Shown here: positions 17,164 through 27,090 of the stretch, piece after piece | Layout: every line of letters begins with the position of its first letter | Position numbering within the stretch: position 1 is the first letter of the stretch | Source of the DNA: Methanobrevibacter sp. V74 | GTDB taxonomy: Archaea > Methanobacteriota > Methanobacteria > Methanobacteriales > Methanobacteriaceae | Assembly: GCF_963082495.1 (NCBI RefSeq) | Contig: NZ_CAUJAN010000001.1 | Span: 310,001-374,000 of the forward strand | DNA: 64,000 nt | Direction: 5' to 3' | The notes under the pieces: model-generated | Database searches by the model: none | The model's input: only the letters and a program-made list of their open reading frames with translations | Told to the model about the DNA's origin: nothing | Program-made: the position numbers and the translations under genes

Positions 17164-17339
17164 GGGTTTTATAAAAAATTATTAATAATAGTTTTGTTTA
17201 AATATATCTTATAAAATGTATATTTAATAATTTTTTAAGATTTATTATATTATTATTTTTAGATTTTTATTAAATTTTACTTTATATTTCATGCTGGATA
17301 GTTTTTGACTATTTGGTGTATTGTTGATAGATTTAGAGT

Positions 17340-17349
17340 AAGGAGGAGA
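17340..17349 (+). promoter_or_regulatory. Strong ribosome binding site before a TTG start
   Basis: AAGGAGGAGA ends 8 bp before TTG 17358. It is a near-perfect anti-SD match, much stronger than those of neighbouring genes, and it fixes the non-ATG start of the adhesin-like gene. Confidence 0.7.
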
Positions 17350-17357
17350 TTTTAAAA

Positions 17358-19355
17358 TTGAAAATTAATAAATTTTTATTATTAATTTTGATATTTGCTA
17401 TTTTATTGTCTTGTATTAGTTTGGTTTCTGCTTCAACTGATCTTAAGGATAATTTAACTTATAGTACAAGTAGTAATGCTAATGTTGAAATTGGTAATGA
17501 TGAATCTTATTCTTTTAGTGTCTCTGATGAATTGAAATCATATGGTAATGTTGTTGTTAATCAAAAGAATTATAAGATGTATTTTGATGATAATAATGTT
17601 TTAAAAAAGGAGTATGGTGGGAAAATTATAACTTTTAGTGGTAAGTTCACTGACAAAGGTGTGATTACTATTGATTCTCCTAATACTAAGATTACTGGTA
17701 GAAATACATTGTTTAACAATACAGTTTTTAATATAAAAGCTAATGGTGTGTTGTTAACTAATTTAAATTTTGTTTTAAATAAGGAATTTAGTGATAATGA
17801 TTATGCGGGTGTATTAATTAATGGGGATAATGTCACTGTTTATAATGTTAATATTGATTATCATGTGCCTAAAAATATCACTGGGTTTGGAATTTATTCA
17901 AATGGATTAAATAGAGATTTATTTAATGTTAAATTAGTTAATAATACTGTTAAGATGTATGGTAATGCATTAAAAGAAGGTTATAATTATGGTGTTGTTT
18001 TAACTAATACTCGTGATGCTATTGTTTCGGGTAATACAATTGATTGTTCTCTTCCTTTGAGGGCAGTTAATTGGATGGCTGAAATTTATGGTGGAATTAG
18101 TATGGATTCAGTAGCCGCATTTGCTGCGGATTCCTGTCATGGTTTAAGACTATCTAATAATTATATTCGTTGTGTTGTTAATGGTTTTGCTCAAGGAGAA
18201 CCTACATTAGATGCTGTATTAATTTATGCATGCCATAACTCAACAATAGAAAATAATAAAATTATTGAAAATGATTACATTACAAAGAAAGGTGATGTTA
18301 ATTATTTGTATGGTTTAGATTTGTATTTATCTAATAATGTTGTAATTTATGGTAATAATATTCATATTCGCACAACTGGTGGTAAAGAGGCGCAGGGTAC
18401 TGCTTATCCGATTCAAGTAACTGGTCAAGCTGAAAATATCCTAATTGCATTTAATAATATTAGTAGTTATTGTAATGGTCCGAATATTGGGATTTATTCT
18501 CAAAATTATTATGGTAAAACTCAAATTGATATTATTAGTAATTTTATTAATGTTACTGGATTTGCTAGTAAACATAGTTGGGCTTTAGTTGCTGGAATTG
18601 AAGTACAAGATTCTAATGATAAAATTATGAATAATACTATCATTGTTAGTACTGTAAATAAGTTTGAGAAAGGTTTTAATGTTTATGGTGTGAGTTATTC
18701 TCAAAAAACTAATGGTAATCATAAATATAATATTCAATATAATAATGTTTCAATTAATGGTGATTATGCTGTTGCACTTAAAGGTGGTAGTGGATCAACT
18801 GTTAGTGATTCCATTGTTGCTAATAATATATTGAATGGTAGAAAATATGGCGGTAATCGTGCAGTAACTATTATTGGCGGTACTGGAAATCTAGTTATGA
18901 ATAATACTGATGGTTCCAAACCTGTTCGTAAAATGAGTAGTAATGAATATCCTAATAGTTTGAAAAATTATTTAAATAGTCCTTTTAAAGGAAATGGTTT
19001 AGGATTAGGTTGGTTAGATAATGGGGGTAATTCTTTTACTGGAAATAATAGCCATAAAACTGATGTTATTGGAAATAACCTAAATCATAGTAATTCACAA
19101 TTACATAATGGTGATTTAAATTCAACACATTATTCTCATGGTTCTTCAAATATGGATATTGCTAGCGCTTCTTTATCTTCTAGTGGCGCAGGTTTCGGTG
19201 GCCAAGTTGATTCTAATAATCAAAAATCATATGAAGTGACCAAAAATATTGAAACAGAAAATACAAATTACATTCAAATTACTGCAAATGATATGATTGT
19301 AGTTATATTAGTATTACTAATTATGGGATATAGAATCAAAGAACGCAAGAAATAA
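17358..19355 (+). CDS. Adhesin-like protein with parallel beta-helix and C-terminal membrane anchor
   Basis: This 665-residue surface protein starts with a signal peptide (MKINKFLLLILIFAILLSCISLVSA). A long Asn/Ile-rich right-handed beta-helix follows (repeating NNTI, SNN, YGNNI-type turns, residues ~120-520), as in NosD/pectate-lyase-like adhesins. A polar linker comes next, then one transmembrane helix with a basic tail at the end (MIVVILVLLIMGYRIKERKK). It is expected outside the cell on the pseudomurein wall, anchored by the C terminus. Methanobrevibacter genomes carry many such adhesin-like proteins implicated in contact with partner microbes. It starts at TTG behind a strong ribosome site and ends at a clear terminator. 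Confidence 0.85.
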   Translation: MKINKFLLLILIFAILLSCISLVSASTDLKDNLTYSTSSNANVEIGNDESYSFSVSDELKSYGNVVVNQKNYKMYFDDNNVLKKEYGGKIITFSGKFTDKGVITIDSPNTKITGRNTLFNNTVFNIKANGVLLTNLNFVLNKEFSDNDYAGVLINGDNVTVYNVNIDYHVPKNITGFGIYSNGLNRDLFNVKLVNNTVKMYGNALKEGYNYGVVLTNTRDAIVSGNTIDCSLPLRAVNWMAEIYGGISMDSVAAFAADSCHGLRLSNNYIRCVVNGFAQGEPTLDAVLIYACHNSTIENNKIIENDYITKKGDVNYLYGLDLYLSNNVVIYGNNIHIRTTGGKEAQGTAYPIQVTGQAENILIAFNNISSYCNGPNIGIYSQNYYGKTQIDIISNFINVTGFASKHSWALVAGIEVQDSNDKIMNNTIIVSTVNKFEKGFNVYGVSYSQKTNGNHKYNIQYNNVSINGDYAVALKGGSGSTVSDSIVANNILNGRKYGGNRAVTIIGGTGNLVMNNTDGSKPVRKMSSNEYPNSLKNYLNSPFKGNGLGLGWLDNGGNSFTGNNSHKTDVIGNNLNHSNSQLHNGDLNSTHYSHGSSNMDIASASLSSSGAGFGGQVDSNNQKSYEVTKNIETENTNYIQITANDMIVVILVLLIMGYRIKERKK

Positions 19356-19388
19356 GATTGCTAAAAATTAATTAAACTAAATTTAAAC

Positions 19389-19418
19389 AAAAAAACAAGC
19401 ATAATGTCTTGTTTTTTG
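19389..19418 (+). terminator. Terminator after adhesin-like gene
   Basis: AAAAAACAAG, loop CATAATGT, CTTGTTTTTT form a 10-bp stem ending in a T run, 34 bp after the stop codon at 19355. Confidence 0.7.
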
Positions 19419-19499
19419 TAAACTTTTTTTACAGATATTTTAAAAACTTGTTTTATTTAATAATTATCAAATTTTTAATATTTACCTTTATTTTTTATA

Positions 19500-19750
19500 A
19501 TTAATATGGATTTGTCATTTTGTTAGTTGGGATTTTATTTTTTTCATCCAGCCATTTTTTCTGTTGGATATCTGATTAAATACTCCATTTTTAGTCCTAT
19601 ATCATTTTTTCTCAGCTTTTGGTAGTGTTGTGTGGAAGTACATTTCAGAATTATTGTTAGTTCTTGTTAATTTTCCTTTAAATTCCTTTTTAAGGAACCA
19701 TAGGAATTTTTTGATATTCTGGGAAAAAATCTTTTATTAAGTAATTTTTT
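19500..19750 (-). pseudogene. Fragment of ISM1-like transposase C terminus
   Basis: On the minus strand one can read LTRTNNNSEMYFHTTLPKAE, a basic stretch, and NGVFNQISNRKNGWMKK with small frame breaks. This matches the C-terminal part of the transposase at 21632-23129 (RTNNQLENYNGNKL, LNGLFNQILHRIKNWIK). Only this relic remains, cut by the IS4-like element that begins at 19759. Confidence 0.5.
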
Positions 19751-19758
19751 AGAACTTT

Positions 19759-21443
19759 GCAGTACTATCAAGTTAAGAGATTTTTCTGATTTTTGTTTTT
19801 TGTTAATTTTTGTTTATTTTACTTATATCTATGTATTATCATTTTAATTTTATTTTATTGGGTGTTAATTTATTTATATCTATTTTTAAGTATTATTTAT
19901 AGTTAATATTATATATTATTTAATTATAAAGTATTATTATCTAATAAAATTATTTTTTTTATTTGAGAATTGTTGTTTTTGGGTGGTGATCTTTGATGGT
20001 TTTTGAATATGAATTTTCAAATTTTTTTTTAGCAAATTTTATAATAATTATTGTTGATGAAAAAATATTATATTAAGTGATAATGCTTTTGTTCGTAGTG
20101 GAAAATGGAGTTTAGAAACTGCAATTAAATTTCCTTTATTTAATCGTAAGAAAACAAAATTTAATGAAGTTAATAAGGTATTTAAGGAGTCAAACAGGTG
20201 ATTATTCTTATGAAGATAACAGGTTCTGGCGTGTGATAGAATGCAATATAATTAACCCTAAAGTCTATTATAGACATGAATGACGGAGTTATGATGGAAA
20301 TATACAACAATATAGAAGAAATGGAAACTTTTAAAGGATTTTCATGTTTTTTGGCAACAGATGGATCCTTATGTTGAAATTCCTAATCATCCACAAGCAC
20401 GTGAAGAAATGGGAGTTCCACCAAATAATGAAGTTGAAACATTTGCTGCAAATACAAGAATCTCTTGCACAGCCGATACAAAAATAGACTTTGTAATATC
20501 AATCAATAATTGAAAAATCAAACCGTAAATGAAATAACATTTAGCATTAAGACACTTAGATGATCTAAAAAAAAAACAAAATTAATATGAATATATAGTA
20601 ATCACATGCTATTGATAGATTACTTATATATTCCACAGAAAATCATGTTAAAAACAAAAAAAACATTTGAATTCATACTATTTAATCCAGTGAAAAACAA
20701 AACAAGTACATTCAAAAAAAAAAGACAACAACAAAAAAATGGGCATGGAGAAAAAAAATCGATGATAATATTATGATATAAGCTTGTAATAATGCAAAAA
20801 TAAAAAAAAATTTCCACGACGAAGAACTAAAAAAAAATTGCAAAAAAACAAAAAAAGATATTCAAGTCCCAGAATTAATTAAAGTAAAATTAAAAACTGG
20901 AGAAACAGAAAATACTATTTAACCAATTTTACCAAAAGAAATCGCAACATCCGAAGAATTAAAACATATTAATAATGGTGAAAGATGAAAAGTAGAAACC
21001 GATTATGACATGATTAAAAAAAACAAATTATACATTGAAAAATTCAGTGGAAGAAGACGAACCATAATAGAACAAGACTTCTACAACCACATATTCCTAC
21101 TAAACCTACTAATAGGAATAAAAAACGATGCAGAACTAAAAAAATAACAAGAAAAAACCAAAAAGAAACAGCAAAAACACGCCTACAAATACCACTCCAA
21201 TATCAACACACTCATCGGAGAAATCAAAGACCAACTACCAAGACTCCTAACAAACAACCAAGACGAAATACAACAAGTAATAAAAGAAATAATGAAAATC
21301 GGCTCAAAAGAACTTGTAGCAACGAAAATACCTGCACAAACAAATGCAGAAAGAGATAAAGATAAAAATTGGAACAAAAATTGTAAAACAAGCAAAAGCC
21401 AGGGATTTTAAAAATCTAAAAAACCTTAACTTGATAGTATTGC
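19759..21443 (+). mobile_element. IS4-like element (decayed), 1685 bp
   Basis: It is bounded by near-perfect 19-bp inverted repeats: GCAGTACTATCAAGTTAAG at 19759 and CTTAACTTGATAGTATTGC ending at 21443. Inside, pieces of an IS4-family transposase are readable in broken frames: an N-terminal DNAFVRSGKWSLETAIKFPL near 20080-20150 and a C-terminal VETDYDMIKKNKLYIEKFSG with EQDFYNHIFLLNLLIG at 20990-21130. Numerous stops show it is inactive. Its right part is duplicated at 16732-17163. Confidence 0.75.
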
Positions 21444-21449
21444 TTTTTA

Positions 21450-21623
21450 GACACTTTCAAAAACTTAGGTGATTTCACTTTAAACAAGTCTTTTACTAAA
21501 AACTTTTTCCTGATATTTGGCTTTATTTTTATAATTTAAAGCTAATAAATCGTTTATTGTAAAATAATTTAAGTGCATAAATTAATCAAAAAATAATTTA
21601 TCACTTAAGTTTTTGAAAGTGCC
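21450..21623 (+). mobile_element. MITE, 174 bp, with 8-bp target duplication
   Basis: It has 24-bp inverted repeats: GACACTTTCAAAAACTTA at the left and TAAGTTTTTGAAAGTGCC at the right, extending inwards to GGTGAT/ATCACT. It is flanked by direct repeats GCTTTTTA (21442-21449 and 21624-21631) and has no coding capacity. The terminal sequence resembles that of the adjacent IS at 21632-23129, which may mobilise it. Diverged relatives lie at 7217-7386 and possibly 29838-30250. Confidence 0.75.
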
Positions 21624-21631
21624 GCTTTTTA

Positions 21632-23129
21632 AGGACTGTCAAATAGTTAGTTGGTAGAATTTTTTTCTTATTTTTTTTTAGTTTTTTTTGATCTTTTTAT
21701 TTTTTAATTTTTAATTTTCAGGAAAAATTTAAATAGTTTGATGGTTTTTATTATTGGGTTTTATTTTATACTTGAAATGTTACTTGCTTGTTTTTAAAAA
21801 TAATAAATGTGGGAGAAAATTATTAATAAGTGGAGAAACTTAGTATATATTATGAGAATTAAAAAACAAGCTTCTCCATTTTGTAATATGTCTGATGAAC
21901 AACTTATATTTTTCTGTTTTGATAATTTTGATTATCAAGTGAAAATGGATTCTCCGAAGGATAAATCTATTTTTGAAAGTAGTAAAGGAGTATTTACTTA
22001 TAATAAACCTTTTTTGTAAGCATTGTTTTTCAAGAAAGGTTGTTAAAAATGGTTATAATACTCGTGAGTTTTATACAAAGGATGGTGGTAAAATTCATGT
22101 TAAAGTTCAAAGATATTATTGTAAAAAAATGCAAAAAATACTCTCAAACTGAATTTTTAGAAGATTATGCTGCTTATTCTCATTTTCACAAAGATACATT
22201 AAGCAAATCAAATGAAACAAAAGAATTAGAGAATGTTTCTCTTAGAAACATTTCAAAATTCCATAAAAATCTTTAATAAAATCACAATATCTTATGAAAC
22301 TGTTCGTAAATCATTAATATTACTGGATAACTTATATTACATTAATAAAGATTTTGAATTATCTGGTTATTATAGTTATGATGTTCAATAGGTTCGTATA
22401 GAGCGTACATGATATTTTAGACATGTTCTGTTTGATATAATCAATAAAATGCCTGTTACCGAATTATTAGCTGATAATGAAAACGATGAAACAATTGAAA
22501 ATTTCATAAAAAAATAATATTCCCTCACACAAAATAACAGCAATAATAACTGACTTAAAAAAGAGTTATGATAAAATAATGGGCAAATTAGGTTTTGTTC
22601 ATCAAAAATGCATATTTCACTTAAGTCAAAACATATTAAATAAAATAACAACCTTTTTAAATAAAAATAAAATAAAATTTAAAAAAGAATACGAAAAAAA
22701 AAACATCCAAACGCTTCTGATTATAAAAAGAAAAAACAAACCAAAGAAAAAGTAGAAGAACTAAAAAAAGAAATAATGGAATATTATGAACTATTTTTCA
22801 AATTATTTGATCAACAAAGCTATGAAAAAGCCATATACTATATTAACTTATTAAAACAAGAAATAAATAATTTTCCAGAACCTTTAAAAAATTACATAAA
22901 TGACAATTTTTTGCCAAATTATAATAAATTCTTAAATTTCCTTAAAAAAGAAAATTACCAAAAATTAGAACGAACAAACAACCAATTAGAAAATTACAAT
23001 GGAAATAAATTACTAAAATCAGAAAAAAGAAAATTCAGAACATTAAATGGCTTATTTAATCAAATACTCCACAGAATAAAAAATTGGATAAAAAATCAAA
23101 AAAAAAACCAACTAACAAATTGACAGTCC
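21632..23129 (+). mobile_element. ISM1-like (ISNCY) element with decayed transposase, 1498 bp
   Basis: The inverted ends are AGGACTGTCAAATAGTTAG (extending to TTGG) and, at the right, CCAACTAACAAATTGACAG ending TCCC, with 8-bp duplications GCTTTTTA on both sides. The single transposase gene reads rightwards but is broken into at least four frames: MRIKKQASPFCNMSDEQL (from ~21852), KVQRYYCKKCKKYSQTEF (zinc-finger-like), ITDLKKSYDKIMGKLGF around the catalytic core, and the C-terminal RTNNQLENYNGNKL. ISM1, first described in Methanobrevibacter smithii, also makes 8-bp duplications. The family assignment is my inference. Confidence 0.65.
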
Positions 23130-23194
23130 CGCTTTTTAGTTATGTTTAATTAATATTAATCAGAAAAATATTTTATATAATTTAGTTGATTTTT

Positions 23195-24284
23195 ATGAAA
23201 TATTTAAAACATAAATTTTATGGAATTTTATTTAAGTTTTTTAAAATTTTTTCAATAAAAGATAATAGAGTAACTTTTATAATTGACTCAAATAAATCAT
23301 TTAAAGGTAATTTTGACTATATTAAAAAAGAGCTTCAAAAGAAGAGGAACTTTTGAATTTAATTTATTTTATAAAAATAATCTCTCTTTTAAAAATTTTA
23401 AAAATTTAGCTACTTCTAAGTATATATTTTTAAATGATAATTTTTTTCCACTAGCTTTCATGAATTTTAAAGATGATTCAAAAGTTATTCAATTATGGCA
23501 TGCTCCTGGTGCATCTAAAAAATTTGGAGCATCAGTATCTAGTAGTGATGAGTTAGAAATGCTTTTAAAAATATCTAATAATACAGATTTTTTATTTACA
23601 ACATCTAAAAATATTGAAAAATTTTATCAAGAGGCATTCCAAATTGATTCGTCTAAAATAATACCTTTAGGAATTCCAAGAGTTGATTATTATTTTGAAA
23701 ATCATGATGTTGAAAAGCTTAAAAAAGATTTCCTAGAAAAACATGGTTTTGAAGATAAAAAAATTATTCTTTATGCTCCAACATTTAGAAATGAAGAAAA
23801 ATACAATAATGTTTTTAATTATTTAAATTTAAGAGAGTTTAATAAACATTTAGGTGAGGAATATGTTTTAGCTTTAAGACTTCATCCTAAAATTAAAGAC
23901 TTTTCAAAAGAAAATATTTCCTATGATGGGTATTATATTGATTGTAGTAATTATGAATCTGAACAAGAACTTATGTTAATTAGTGATATTTTAATTACAG
24001 ATTATTCATCTATCATGATTGAATTTTCAATCTTAAACAAGCCGATTGTATTTTTTGTTTATGATTATGATGATTACATAGCTAATGAAAGAGGATTTTA
24101 CTTTGATTTTAAAAAAACAGTTCCAGGTGTTATTGTAGATAATTCAAATCAATTAGTTGAAATAATTAAAAATAAAAATTTTGATAAAGAAAAAAGTGAT
24201 AACTTTGTAGCTAGTCAATTTGATACAATTGATGGTAAATCTAGTGAGAGAATTGTAGATTTTATTTTAAATAATGGTGCTTAA
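23195..24284 (+). pseudogene. CDP-glycerol glycerophosphotransferase-like (TagB/TagF), frameshifted
   Basis: ATG 23195 opens a basic N terminus (MKYLKHKFYGILFKFFKIFS) reading to KKELQKKRNF and a stop at 23354. The remainder is open one frame over, from RGTFEFNLFYKNN to 24284. Family marks are LWHAPGASKKFG, LYAPTFRNEEKY, ALRLHPKI and LITDYSSIMIEFSILNKPIV. One surplus base between ~23335 and 23354 accounts for the break. In bacteria these enzymes polymerise glycerol-phosphate or ribitol-phosphate chains. Here the enzyme would add phospho-polyols to a cell-surface polymer together with the three glycosyltransferases that follow. Confidence 0.75.
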
Positions 24285-24285
24285 T

Positions 24286-25245
24286 ATGGATAATATTAAA
24301 GTGAGTGTTATTGTTCCAGTATATAATTGTTCAGAATATATATCAACTACACTCAATTCAATTATTAATCAAAATTTTGATAATTATGAAATAATTGTTA
24401 TAGATGATGGTTCAAGTGATAATAGTTTAGATATTATATATGAAACATTAAGTCAAACAGATATTCCTCATAAAATTATTCACCAAAGAAATAGTGGTGT
24501 AAGCGTAGCTAGAAATAATGGAATGGAGATGGCTCGTGGGCAATATTTTGTTTTTGTAGATGGAGATGATTATATTTTAACAACTCACTTATCAGAGCTT
24601 TATAAAAATATAGATGAATTTAGTTTAGTTCAATTTGTTAAAAAAGATCAAGATAAAACTTCTAATCCATATTTTTACCATCAAGAAGAAATGTCAACTG
24701 AAGAATTTATTAAAAAAGAACTAATGATGGAAATGCCACTTAAATTATGGCAAGTGATGTATAAGGCAGATATTATTAAAAATAATGATTTGAAATTCAC
24801 TCCAAGTGTTGTGTATGGTGAAGATACAGAATTTGCACTTAAAACATTAAGTTTTGGTGATAAGAAATAACTAATTAGTAATGAAATCACTTATTTTTAT
24901 ATTCAACATGAATCTTCAACTATAAACACTTCAAGCTTTAAACGCTTTGAATTTATTCAAATTTTAGAAAATTTAGCAGAATTTTTTAATAAACAAGGTA
25001 AAAATGACTTAGTTAGTTTAATTATAACTTCAAGAATTCCTAAAGCGATATTTGGAAATATGAATTATTTCTTTTATAATAATTATGATTTTAATGAAAT
25101 CATGTTAAAAATGGAAGAATTAGATTTATTTAAAAAATTATCTAAATTCAAAGGAGATAAAAAATTTAATTTAAAAATAAAATTATTTTTATTTAATCCA
25201 AAATTATATTATAAAATGTGGATGAAATTTAAAAATTCAATTTGA
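24286..25245 (+). pseudogene. Family 2 glycosyltransferase with in-frame stop
   Basis: The GT-A core is intact: VSVIVPVYNCSEYISTTLNS, the IDDGSSDNS nucleotide loop, VARNNGMEMARG, and the metal-binding VDGDDY. A TAA at 24868-24870 interrupts the protein after FALKTLSFGDKK, yet the same frame continues without a shift as LISNEITYFYIQHESSTINT to 25245. A TAA in place of TAT/TAC (Tyr) would explain it. The first 194 residues alone include the catalytic domain, so partial function is conceivable. It starts 1 bp after the TagF-like gene. Confidence 0.75.
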
Positions 25246-25250
25246 TTATT

Positions 25251-26213
25251 ATGAAAGTTTCTATTGTTACTCCAAATTATAATGGTGAAAAATTCCTTAA
25301 GAATTATTTTAACTCGCTTAATGAAGATTGTGAATATATAGGCGAAGTTATTATCATAGATAATGGATCTAGTGATGATAATAGTCTAGATTATATTAAA
25401 AGCAACTCTTTTAATTTTCCAATTAAATTAATAGAAAATAAAGAAAATCTAGGGTTTGCACCAGCAGTTAATCAAGGAATATCTGAAGCTCAATATGAAT
25501 ATATATTTTCTTTAAATAATGATACTGAAGTTAAAAAAGGATGCATTGAAGAGTTAATAAAAATTATTTCATCTAATGAGAATATTTTTTCTGTACAAGC
25601 TAAAATGCTACAATATAATAATAAAAATTTAATAGATGATGCAGGAGATGAATATAATCTTTTAGCATGGAGTAAGAAGATAGGTGAAAATCAAAAATCT
25701 TCTAATTTTAATGAAGTTTCGCAAATCTTTTCAAGTTGTGCTGGAGCTGCAATGTATAAAAAATCATTATTAGATGAAATTGGATATTTTGATAGTAATT
25801 TTTTTGCATACACAGAAGATATTGATTTAAGTTTAAGAGCACATATTAATGGTTATAAAAATTTTTCATGTCCTTATGCTATTGTATATCACATTGGAAG
25901 CGCAACTAGTGGAAGTAGATATAATGAATTTAAAGTGAAATTATCTGCTAGAAACAATATTTGGGTTGTTTATAAAAATTTTCCGATTCCTCAAAAAATC
26001 TTAAACTTTATATTTTTATTTTTAGGATTTTTTATTAAGTATTTATTTTTCTTAAAAAAAGGATTTGGTCCAACATATTTAGAAGGTATTAAAGAAGGAT
26101 TAAAAACTAGAAATAAAATAGATAAAGTTAAATTCAATTCTAAAAATACAAAAAATTATTTTAAACTTGAATATCGATTAATTATTAATACTTTAAAATT
26201 TTTAAAAAAATAA
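25251..26213 (+). CDS. Family 2 glycosyltransferase (rhamnosyltransferase-like)
   Basis: This 320-residue GT-A enzyme has VSIVTPNYNGEKFLKNYF, IDNGSSDDNS, NLGFAPAVNQGI, the metal site LNNDTEV, an acceptor-side CAGAAMYKKSLLDEIGYFD, and the YTEDIDLSLRA base. This is the WbbL/rhamnosyltransferase subgroup. A hydrophobic segment (ILNFIFLFLGFFIKYLFFL) near residue 250 may associate with the membrane. ATG 25251 is used instead of the in-frame TTG 9 bp earlier because it gives the standard N terminus. It probably builds surface glycans with its neighbours. Confidence 0.85.
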   Translation: MKVSIVTPNYNGEKFLKNYFNSLNEDCEYIGEVIIIDNGSSDDNSLDYIKSNSFNFPIKLIENKENLGFAPAVNQGISEAQYEYIFSLNNDTEVKKGCIEELIKIISSNENIFSVQAKMLQYNNKNLIDDAGDEYNLLAWSKKIGENQKSSNFNEVSQIFSSCAGAAMYKKSLLDEIGYFDSNFFAYTEDIDLSLRAHINGYKNFSCPYAIVYHIGSATSGSRYNEFKVKLSARNNIWVVYKNFPIPQKILNFIFLFLGFFIKYLFFLKKGFGPTYLEGIKEGLKTRNKIDKVKFNSKNTKNYFKLEYRLIINTLKFLKK

Positions 26214-26226
26214 ATAGTGAATTTTT

Positions 26227-27084
26227 ATGGATCTTTCAGTTGTCATTGTAAATTATCAAACATTTGAGCTAACAAAAAACACAATAAATTCAATTTTCCA
26301 ATATAACTATTCTTTTAGTCATGAAATAATAGTTGTTGATAATAACTCTAGTGATGATAGTTTAGCTAAATTACAAGAATATTTTAAAGATAAAGTTAAA
26401 TTTATAGCTTCAAGTGAAAATAATGGATTTGCAACAGGCAACAACCAAGCTTTAAATATTTGTAAAGGCCGCTACGTCCTACTTTTAAATTCAGACACTA
26501 TTGTTTGGGAAAATACCTTAAATAATATTTATAATTACATGGAAAAACATTTAGATGTGGGAGCTATTGGTTGTAAGGTTCTTTTAGAAAATGGAGAACT
26601 TGATAAGGCATGTAAAAGAAGTTTTCCTAATGTAAAAAACTCATTTTTTAGATTATTTCACATACCAATTAAAAGTAAAAATGATGATTATAATTTAGAT
26701 AATTTAGCTGACGATGAAATTTATGAAATAGACTGTTTAACAGGAGCATTTATCTTCATGCGATTTAATGCTTTAGGAAAAACTGCTTTTTTAGATGAAA
26801 GCTTTTTTATGTATGGTGAAGATATAGACTTATGTTATCGTATTAAAAAAGAAGGTTGGAAAATAATTTACTATGGAAAATCTAGTATAACACATTTAAA
26901 AGGAGCAAGTAGTAAAAAACAAAAATCTAAATTAATTTATGAGTTTTACAAGGCAATGTATATATATTATAAAAAACACCAAGCAAGTGAAAACTTCTTT
27001 TTAATAAACATTATTGTTTATTTTGGAATAATCTTATTATGTTTTTTAAAATTATTTTTTAATTTATTCAAAAAGAAAAATTAA
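26227..27084 (+). CDS. Family 2 glycosyltransferase, membrane-associated
   Basis: This 285-residue GT-A enzyme has LSVVIVNYQTFELTKNT, VDNNSSDDS, ENNGFATGNNQAL, the LNSDTIV metal site, CLTGAFIFMRFNAL and YGEDIDLCYRIKKEGW. The end is hydrophobic and then basic (IIVYFGIILLCFLKLFFNL, FKKKN), consistent with inner-face membrane attachment. It is the last gene of the surface-glycan cassette. Six bp after its stop codon the sequence turns into the interior of an RPA gene, so the 3' edge of the cassette is a recombination or misassembly junction. Confidence 0.85.
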   Translation: MDLSVVIVNYQTFELTKNTINSIFQYNYSFSHEIIVVDNNSSDDSLAKLQEYFKDKVKFIASSENNGFATGNNQALNICKGRYVLLLNSDTIVWENTLNNIYNYMEKHLDVGAIGCKVLLENGELDKACKRSFPNVKNSFFRLFHIPIKSKNDDYNLDNLADDEIYEIDCLTGAFIFMRFNALGKTAFLDESFFMYGEDIDLCYRIKKEGWKIIYYGKSSITHLKGASSKKQKSKLIYEFYKAMYIYYKKHQASENFFLINIIVYFGIILLCFLKLFFNLFKKKN

Positions 27085-27090
27085 TTATAA

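Larger units (their letters stand above)
21442..23137. repeat. Three copies of the 8-bp target GCTTTTTA
   Basis: GCTTTTTA occurs at 21442-21449, 21624-21631 and 23130-23137, exactly at the outer edges of the MITE and of the following IS. The simplest reading is two successive insertions into the same 8-bp site, each duplicating it. Confidence 0.75.

Noticed and set aside
19759-21443. TTTTTAGA-type similarity on both sides as the target duplication of this IS4-like element
   Set aside because: The flanks match only with a gap, and the right-hand flank is better explained as the GCTTTTTA target of the adjoining MITE.
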